Origin: DATKZS01 sp035527835 [NCBI: bacterium]
GTDB taxonomy: Bacteria > RBG-13-61-14
Assembly: GCA_035527835.1 (NCBI GenBank)
Contig: DATKZS010000047.1
Coordinates: 1-16,489, forward strand
DNA: 16,489 nt
Reading direction: 5' to 3'
The notes under the pieces were generated by a model. That model was not told where the DNA came from, ran no database searches, and saw only the letters and a program-made list of their open reading frames with translations. Each line of letters starts with the position of its first letter. Position 1 is the stretch's first letter. Made by a program: the position numbers and the translations under genes. This document shows, in pieces, positions 12,206-16,489 of the stretch.

Positions 12206-14818
12206 ATGAAAAAAAACGCTTCCAACCAAGGCTCTTCTCTTAACCACAAACCACAAACCACAAACCACAAACCCATCTCCCGCAGACTGTTCATCAACCG
12301 CAGTATAGCCGCGACAAGCGGCGCGGTTCTGCTGGCGAACGCACGGTCATGGCCGGCGTGGGCCGAGGTCTCAACATTTGAAGGCGCCATCGGGAGGATG
12401 GGCCGCATAGCCCATGATCATGAAAATGGGCGGACCTGGGTGAGCTGGCTCCAGGTGGACGTAACTAATGAGGAGATCGGCACCGAGTTCGGGCCCGCCT
12501 GCGTAACCCGGGCGGTTGACAAGGTCATGGTGAAATCGCGGACCGCCGGCCGCTACACCAAGCCTATTGACGTGAGCGCGGGCCAGGCGGAGGCCAAGCT
12601 CGATCCCCGGATCGCCGCCCGGAGCGGACGGGCCTGCGCGGCCTGGTGCGCCTGTGACCTGGACACCAGGCAATGGCAAGTGTTCGCGGCCTGTCATGAC
12701 AAGGGCGAGTGGTCGGGACCCATGCCGGTCACCGGCGGCGGCCGGCCGGCCCTGCATCCGTCAGTGGCGCTCGACCCGGACACGGGCGCGGCCTGGATCG
12801 CGTTCGAGGACTGGAGCGACGGCGCCATCTATCTGACCACGTACAGCGGCTCCGCCTGGACCGAGCCGGTCAAGATCAGCGAGTCCGGCGCAAATTATCG
12901 CCCCCAGGTGATCGTGACCCGCAAAAAGGGCAAGAACGGCGGCGCGGTGGCCGTGGCCTGGGACTCTTACCGCGGCCACCAATATGACATTTACCTGCGC
13001 CTGCTCGCGCCCGGCGGCGCGCTGGGTCCGGAGCTGCGCGCGACCGGGAGCGGCCGGTGGGACAGTTGCGCGGACTTGGCGGAGGACCAAGACGGCGGGC
13101 TGTGGCTTGCGTGGGTGCGCGCGAGCAATGAGCTCACGGAGATGGACTCGCACCGGCAGGTCATGGCGCGCTGCTTTGACGGCGAAAAGTGGTTGTGGCC
13201 GCTGTCGGCGGCGGACCTGGAATCGGCCGTCCCCGGCCGGCTCACCCGGAACTCCTGCACCTGGCACCCCAAGGTCCTGGTGGATGACATGAACCGCGTG
13301 CACGTGTGCTACCGGGAGGGCACGGACACCCTGGTCGGAAAGCTCAAGATGCGGACCTATACCGGCGATAGCTGGTCCCGGCCGCGCCGGATGAAGCTGG
13401 GGCCCCCCCGGAGCGTGGTGCACATGATCCGGGACTTCTCCGCGGCGCTCACGGGCCCGGACCGGATCGAGGGCGTGTGGGACAGCGTTTTCACCCGGCG
13501 GCTCGGGTTCGCGAGCCAGGTGGGGACGATCAGGGCGACGCCGCTGCCGGCGGGCGGCGCGCGGCAAAAGCTCACGGGCACGGAGGCGGAGGACCGGCGG
13601 GACGAGGGGTGGCCGCGGCGGGAGAAGTCCGGGCCGCGGGTCATGGAGGACAAGGGCCGGAGCATGATGCTGCTCTTCGGCGACACGCACACCCATTCCT
13701 GGTCGAGCGACGGCGCCGACCCCCCTGACTGGTACTTCCACTTCGCCCGCGACTACGCGCGCCTGGACTTTTACGCGCTCTCCGACCACGACTTCACCAT
13801 CTGCAACACGCCGGGTCTCGAGGCCTACATCGCCTTTTTGCCCCAGGCCTTCAACAGGCCGGAGTTCATCTGCTTCCAGGCCTACGAGTTCACCTCGCAG
13901 AGCCAGGGCCACCGCGTGGTCGTGTTCGAGGGAAACGACAAGAAGACCTTTGCCATGTCCCGGCCGCCTAAGCAGAAGAGCGAGACCACCGGATACCTCT
14001 ACCACTTCCTGAAGAAGTTCGACCTGGCCCCGGAATCGCGCGTCCTGGTCACGGCCCACAACATGTACCAGATCGGCAACGAGTTCGCGGAGTACGACGA
14101 GTCCCTGGAGCCCCTTTACGACGCGGCCAGCCTGCACGTGCTCGCGGAAAAGCCGTTTGGCGAATACGAGCCGCCGGGCGGGCGCGAGCGCAGCATTACC
14201 GACCAGGCCGCCTACGTCACCGTGCGTCTCATCAATCAGGCGCGGCCCCGGCACGGGCTGAAGAGCGTATGGTGCATGTGCTGGCGCGAGGCCCTGGACA
14301 CCGGAGCGCCGCTCGGCGCTTATGGCGCCTCCGACACCCACACCGCCAACGGCATCGGCTACGTGGTTACCGGACTGTGGGCCGGGCAAAAAAGCCGGGC
14401 CGCCATTTTCGACGCCATGTTCGCGCGCCGCTCTACGGCAATGGACAGCGGGCTGCGACTGATCGAGACCTGGAACACTTCGCCCCCGCCCATGGAGCGG
14501 CCGCGCCGCCTGCCCATGCTCCGGGCGGACGTGCGCTTTTACCTGGACGATCATTTCATGGGGTCGAAGCCGCGGATCAGCGATGCCCCGCTCGCCCGGG
14601 CCATGGTGTATAATGAGGACGCGGCGGACCCGGTGCGGGCGCTGGTGTTGGTAAAGGACGGCCAAGAGGCGCATACGGAGTTCACGGATGGCGCGAATCC
14701 GGCGCGGGGGGAATGGAAGGACCCGGAGTTTGCGCCGGGCAAACATTATTACTACGTCCGGGCCGAGTTCAAGAGCGGGAACATTGCGTATTCATCGCCG
14801 GTGTTCGCCAATTATTGA
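12206..14818 (+). CDS. Tat-exported propeller-PHP protein, DUF3604-like (870 aa)
   Basis: A Tat motif (S-R26-R27-L-F-I-N-R) and a hydrophobic stretch lead to a cleavage site near PAWA|EV. Residues about 55-440 show repeated Trp/Asp blade motifs such as PSVALDPDTGAAWIAFEDW and DLAEDQDGGLWLAWVRA, like sialidase-type propellers. A PHP metallo-hydrolase domain follows: G-D493-T-H495-T-H497-S, S-D527-H528-D529, A-H618-N and S-D710-T-H712-T. This matches DUF3604-type proteins, including the YYYVR ending and SSPVFANY. PHP domains bind two or three metals and hydrolyse phosphoesters or related bonds; the substrate is unknown here. Residues 10-23 before the Tat motif are encoded by the right repeat arm, so the present start is probably a secondary one. 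The Shine-Dalgarno site is poor. It is followed after 23 nt by a sulfatase gene. Confidence 0.82.
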   Translation: MKKNASNQGSSLNHKPQTTNHKPISRRLFINRSIAATSGAVLLANARSWPAWAEVSTFEGAIGRMGRIAHDHENGRTWVSWLQVDVTNEEIGTEFGPACVTRAVDKVMVKSRTAGRYTKPIDVSAGQAEAKLDPRIAARSGRACAAWCACDLDTRQWQVFAACHDKGEWSGPMPVTGGGRPALHPSVALDPDTGAAWIAFEDWSDGAIYLTTYSGSAWTEPVKISESGANYRPQVIVTRKKGKNGGAVAVAWDSYRGHQYDIYLRLLAPGGALGPELRATGSGRWDSCADLAEDQDGGLWLAWVRASNELTEMDSHRQVMARCFDGEKWLWPLSAADLESAVPGRLTRNSCTWHPKVLVDDMNRVHVCYREGTDTLVGKLKMRTYTGDSWSRPRRMKLGPPRSVVHMIRDFSAALTGPDRIEGVWDSVFTRRLGFASQVGTIRATPLPAGGARQKLTGTEAEDRRDEGWPRREKSGPRVMEDKGRSMMLLFGDTHTHSWSSDGADPPDWYFHFARDYARLDFYALSDHDFTICNTPGLEAYIAFLPQAFNRPEFICFQAYEFTSQSQGHRVVVFEGNDKKTFAMSRPPKQKSETTGYLYHFLKKFDLAPESRVLVTAHNMYQIGNEFAEYDESLEPLYDAASLHVLAEKPFGEYEPPGGRERSITDQAAYVTVRLINQARPRHGLKSVWCMCWREALDTGAPLGAYGASDTHTANGIGYVVTGLWAGQKSRAAIFDAMFARRSTAMDSGLRLIETWNTSPPPMERPRRLPMLRADVRFYLDDHFMGSKPRISDAPLARAMVYNEDAADPVRALVLVKDGQEAHTEFTDGANPARGEWKDPEFAPGKHYYYVRAEFKSGNIAYSSPVFANY
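12232..12274. repeat. Right arm of the TTTGTGG inverted repeat, inside a coding region
   Basis: The arm reads CTCTTCTCTTAA and then repeated CCACAAA units to CCC. It is the reverse complement of 11717-11760 with few changes. Translated in the frame of the PHP gene it gives a His-Lys-Pro/Asn-rich peptide directly before the twin-arginine motif. Confidence 0.85.
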
Positions 14819-14841
14819 GCGCGGCCCAAGGAGGGAAAGGG

Positions 14842-16296
14842 ATGCGGAGAAGGGAATTCATTAAGAGCGGCGCGGCGGCCGCGGGCCTGGCGCTCAGCGC
14901 CGGCAAGGTTTTATCGGCGCCGGCGCGGCCGAACGTGCTTATTATTCTGGTGGACCAGATGCGGATGCCGCGCTGGACGCCGCTCTTGCACACACCGAAC
15001 ATTGACGGCTTAGCGGCGGCGGGGGTGTCGTTCACGAACCACTTCGTGAGCGCGGTGCCTTGCTCGCCCTCCCGCGCCTGCCTGATGACCGGGACCTACA
15101 CCACGCAGAACCAGATGTACTCCAACTGCGACTTCGTGGAGGGCAACCTTCAGCCGAGCCTGGACCCGAGGATCCCGACGCTCGGCAGCGTGTTCCGGAA
15201 CGCGGGCTTTCGCACGCCCTACCGCGGCAAGTGGCACCTGACCCGCCGCGCCGACCGCAACCAAAAGGACGCGCTGGGCGATTACGGCTTCGAGGGCTGG
15301 AAGCCGCCGGAGGCCTATTTCGGCGGGCCGCCGTACTGCGGGGCCGCGTTCGACCCGATGTACGCGGGCCGGGCCGTGGAGTGGCTTTCCGCCCCGTCGA
15401 ACCGGAACGACCCGTGGCTGCTGGTCTGCTCGCTGGTGAACCCACACGACATCTGCGGGTATCCGCGTTATTACCCGCAGCAGAAATTCAAAGAGATCAG
15501 GACCGCGGCGGCGCCGAATAATTGGAGCGATGACCTCACGGGCAAGCCCGGGTGCCAGCGCGAGTACCAGGAGCGTTACACCAAAGTGGGCGGTCCCATG
15601 GACCTCGCCGACCCCGACGCGTGGCGGCGCTACCTTGACTATTACATCCACTGCCAGGAGGACGTGGACGAGAACATCGGCAAGGTGCTCTCCGCCCTGG
15701 AGAGATCGGGCCAGCGCGAGAACACCATCGTGGTGTTCACGGCGGACCACGGCGAGATGGCCGGGTCGCACCGGCTGCGCACCAAGGGCTGCTTCGCGTA
15801 CGAGGAGGTCATGAACGTGCCGCTCATTTTCTCGTGGCCCGGCCGGCTCCCGGCGGGCGTGACCACCGAGGCCTTCGCCAGCAACGTGGACGTGATGCCG
15901 ACGCTCGTGAGCCTCACCGGCGTGACCAACCCGGACTACATGGCCGGGGTGGACCTGGCCCCGGTGCTGGCCGACCCCGGCTCGCCGTCCGCGCGCTCCG
16001 AGATCATCTACCACCAGGACTGGGAGGTCGAGTTCACCATCGGCAAGTCCGCCAATGAGCAGGCCATCTTCAAAAACCCCGCCCACGTCCGGTGCCTGCG
16101 CGAGAGCGAGTGGAAATACGCCTATTACTTCGCGCCCGGCCGCGACGACGTCGAGCACGAGCTGTATAACTTAAAGGACGACCCGCTGGAGATGACGAAC
16201 CTGGCCAACGACGCCGGTTACGCGGCCAAGAGGAAAGAGATGTACGAGAGGCTCATGGAGGAGGAGGGGAGGCTGAAAAAAGAGTTTGAAAGTTGA
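14842..16296 (+). CDS. Tat-exported formylglycine sulfatase, paralogue (484 aa)
   Basis: The ATG at 14842 is chosen because AAGGAGG lies 7 nt upstream and the protein then starts with a perfect Tat signal (R-R-R-E-F-I-K, Ala-rich core, cleavage near LSA|PARPN). A longer frame from 14713 would run through the previous gene's end and bury this signal. Sulfatase motifs: PNVLIILVDQMR, C74-S-P-S-R78 (formylglycine site), G-K130-W-H132, T-A-D302-H303-G-E. It shares long identical stretches with the sulfatase at 9050 (FTNHFVSAVPCSPSRACL, SLDPRIPTL), so the two arose by duplication. Inserts near residues 135-165 differ and may set substrate choice. It is likely translated together with the PHP gene 23 nt upstream. 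The type I sulfatase mechanism is known for the family; the substrate is unknown. Confidence 0.9.
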   Translation: MRRREFIKSGAAAAGLALSAGKVLSAPARPNVLIILVDQMRMPRWTPLLHTPNIDGLAAAGVSFTNHFVSAVPCSPSRACLMTGTYTTQNQMYSNCDFVEGNLQPSLDPRIPTLGSVFRNAGFRTPYRGKWHLTRRADRNQKDALGDYGFEGWKPPEAYFGGPPYCGAAFDPMYAGRAVEWLSAPSNRNDPWLLVCSLVNPHDICGYPRYYPQQKFKEIRTAAAPNNWSDDLTGKPGCQREYQERYTKVGGPMDLADPDAWRRYLDYYIHCQEDVDENIGKVLSALERSGQRENTIVVFTADHGEMAGSHRLRTKGCFAYEEVMNVPLIFSWPGRLPAGVTTEAFASNVDVMPTLVSLTGVTNPDYMAGVDLAPVLADPGSPSARSEIIYHQDWEVEFTIGKSANEQAIFKNPAHVRCLRESEWKYAYYFAPGRDDVEHELYNLKDDPLEMTNLANDAGYAAKRKEMYERLMEEEGRLKKEFES

Positions 16297-16304
16297 AGAT
16301 TTTA

Positions 16305-16390
16305 TTTTGCCGCAGATGAACGCAGATTAACGCAGATAATTTCCTTTATAATTTCTTATCTGCGTTAATCTGCGTTCATCTGCGGCAAAA
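16305..16390. repeat. Perfect inverted repeat of 10-bp units, copy 2, between convergent genes
   Basis: Two perfect 35-nt arms (16305-16339 and 16356-16390) flank a 16-nt AT-rich loop. Each arm contains CGCAGATGAA, CGCAGATTAA and CGCAGATAA in tandem with a TTTTGC end. The units match those at 8854-8990. It sits 8 bp after the sulfatase stop and 14 bp beyond the end of the convergent acyl carrier protein gene, so it could end transcripts from both sides. However, the bases after the stem are not a T run in the plus direction. Confidence 0.88.
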
Positions 16391-16404
16391 ATATATCTTG
16401 TTGT

Positions 16405-16489
16405 CTACTTCTTCTCCACGTGCGATTCGATGAAGCTGATGGCGTCCTGGATGGTAACGATTTTTTCGAGGTCTTCGTCGGGGACTTCG
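16405..16489 (-). CDS. acpP: Acyl carrier protein, C-terminal end (partial)
   Basis: Reading the minus strand into a TAG stop at 16407-16405 gives EVPDEDLEKIVTIQDAISFI and then ESHVEKK. This is the well-conserved last helix region of acyl carrier protein, which typically has E-[IV]-P-D-E-[DE]-x-E-K-I followed by T-[IV]-x-D-A-[IV]. The phosphopantetheine serine lies upstream, outside the window. ACP carries growing acyl chains in cytoplasmic fatty acid synthesis and is usually in a fab gene cluster. Its presence marks the likely border between the accessory block and core chromosome. The ending Glu-Lys-Lys before the stop is a usual length for the family. Confidence 0.85.
   Translation of the reverse strand, partial: EVPDEDLEKIVTIQDAISFIESHVEKK

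Larger units (their letters stand above)
11717..12274. mobile_element. Candidate cassette: four-helix-bundle gene between inverted repeats
   Basis: A 44-nt left arm (11717-11760) and a 43-nt right arm (12232-12274) are inverted copies with two mismatches and one indel. Each is built from four or more tandem units of TTTGTGG followed by a purine-rich tail (GAAGAAAAGAG and AAGAGAAGAG). They enclose one gene, 11767-12159, that looks less GC-rich than the surrounding DNA. The left arm starts right after the upstream stop codon; the right arm lies inside the next coding region. No transposase and no obvious target duplication are seen, so movement is an inference and would need functions supplied in trans. 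Confidence 0.5.

Noticed and set aside
12761-14746. 661-codon minus-strand open frame opposite the PHP gene
   Set aside because: Shadow of a high-GC gene with clear PHP motifs on the plus strand; its composition is repetitive Arg/His/Val/Gly.
14713-14841. N-terminal extension of the second sulfatase
   Set aside because: It overlaps the PHP gene's end in another frame and would place 43 residues before a perfect Tat signal; the ATG at 14842 has a good Shine-Dalgarno site.
8854-16390. CRISPR array or leader
   Set aside because: The repeated units are contiguous 7-10 bp tandems without unique spacers, arranged inverted rather than direct, and no cas genes are present.

Overview
The window looks like an accessory, one-directional gene block from a GC-rich, Gram-negative, anaerobic bacterium. 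The signs are many Tat signal peptides, a lipobox, one Sec signal, strong Shine-Dalgarno sites, several oxygen-sensitive Fe-S proteins and a sigma70-type promoter. The mix of corrinoid/Fe-S reductase-like proteins, a CCDCCC-type ferredoxin and formylglycine sulfatases would suit Desulfobacterota or a neighbouring uncultivated lineage. The phylum is an inference with low confidence.

Layout. At the left edge a gene on the minus strand begins (only its first codons are visible). It diverges from the main block across a 256-bp control region. That region holds two back-to-back promoters whose -35 boxes overlap, a perfect palindrome over the forward start site, and a hairpin that would cover the ribosome binding site of the minus-strand gene. 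Genes on the plus strand follow: three Fe-S genes (two QueG/reductive-dehalogenase-like proteins and a winged-helix polyferredoxin), a 23-codon remnant of a second polyferredoxin copy, a beta-propeller protein, a Tat-exported lipoprotein related to reductive dehalogenases, a secreted SRPBCC protein, a Tat-exported RNase Z/AtsA-like metallo-hydrolase, a MaoC/NodN-like hydratase, a Tat-exported sulfatase, a fourth QueG/Rdh-like protein, a four-helix-bundle (S23/IVP) protein, a Tat-exported propeller-PHP (DUF3604-like) protein and a second sulfatase. The block ends against a convergent acyl carrier protein gene (3' end only), probably the start of conserved chromosomal sequence.

How the genes may work together (inference). 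Four paralogous corrinoid-fold/Fe-S reductase candidates, an electron-carrying polyferredoxin, two formylglycine sulfatases and an MBL hydrolase that may also be a sulfatase suggest an inducible pathway that desulfates and then reduces an organic substrate. The work would be split between periplasm (Tat lipoprotein, Tat hydrolases, propeller, SRPBCC) and cytoplasm (Fe-S reductases, MaoC hydratase). No RdhB anchor, sulfatase maturase or transporter is in the window.

Repeats. Three sequence-unrelated repeats share one design: short tandem units (10, 9 or 7 bp) arranged as an inverted pair. One family occurs twice. The 7-bp family forms the ends of a roughly 558-bp cassette that contains only the four-helix-bundle gene, and the cassette's right end supplies the start codon of the next gene. 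This cassette and the Fe-S/sulfatase cluster are the two most promising candidates for something undescribed.
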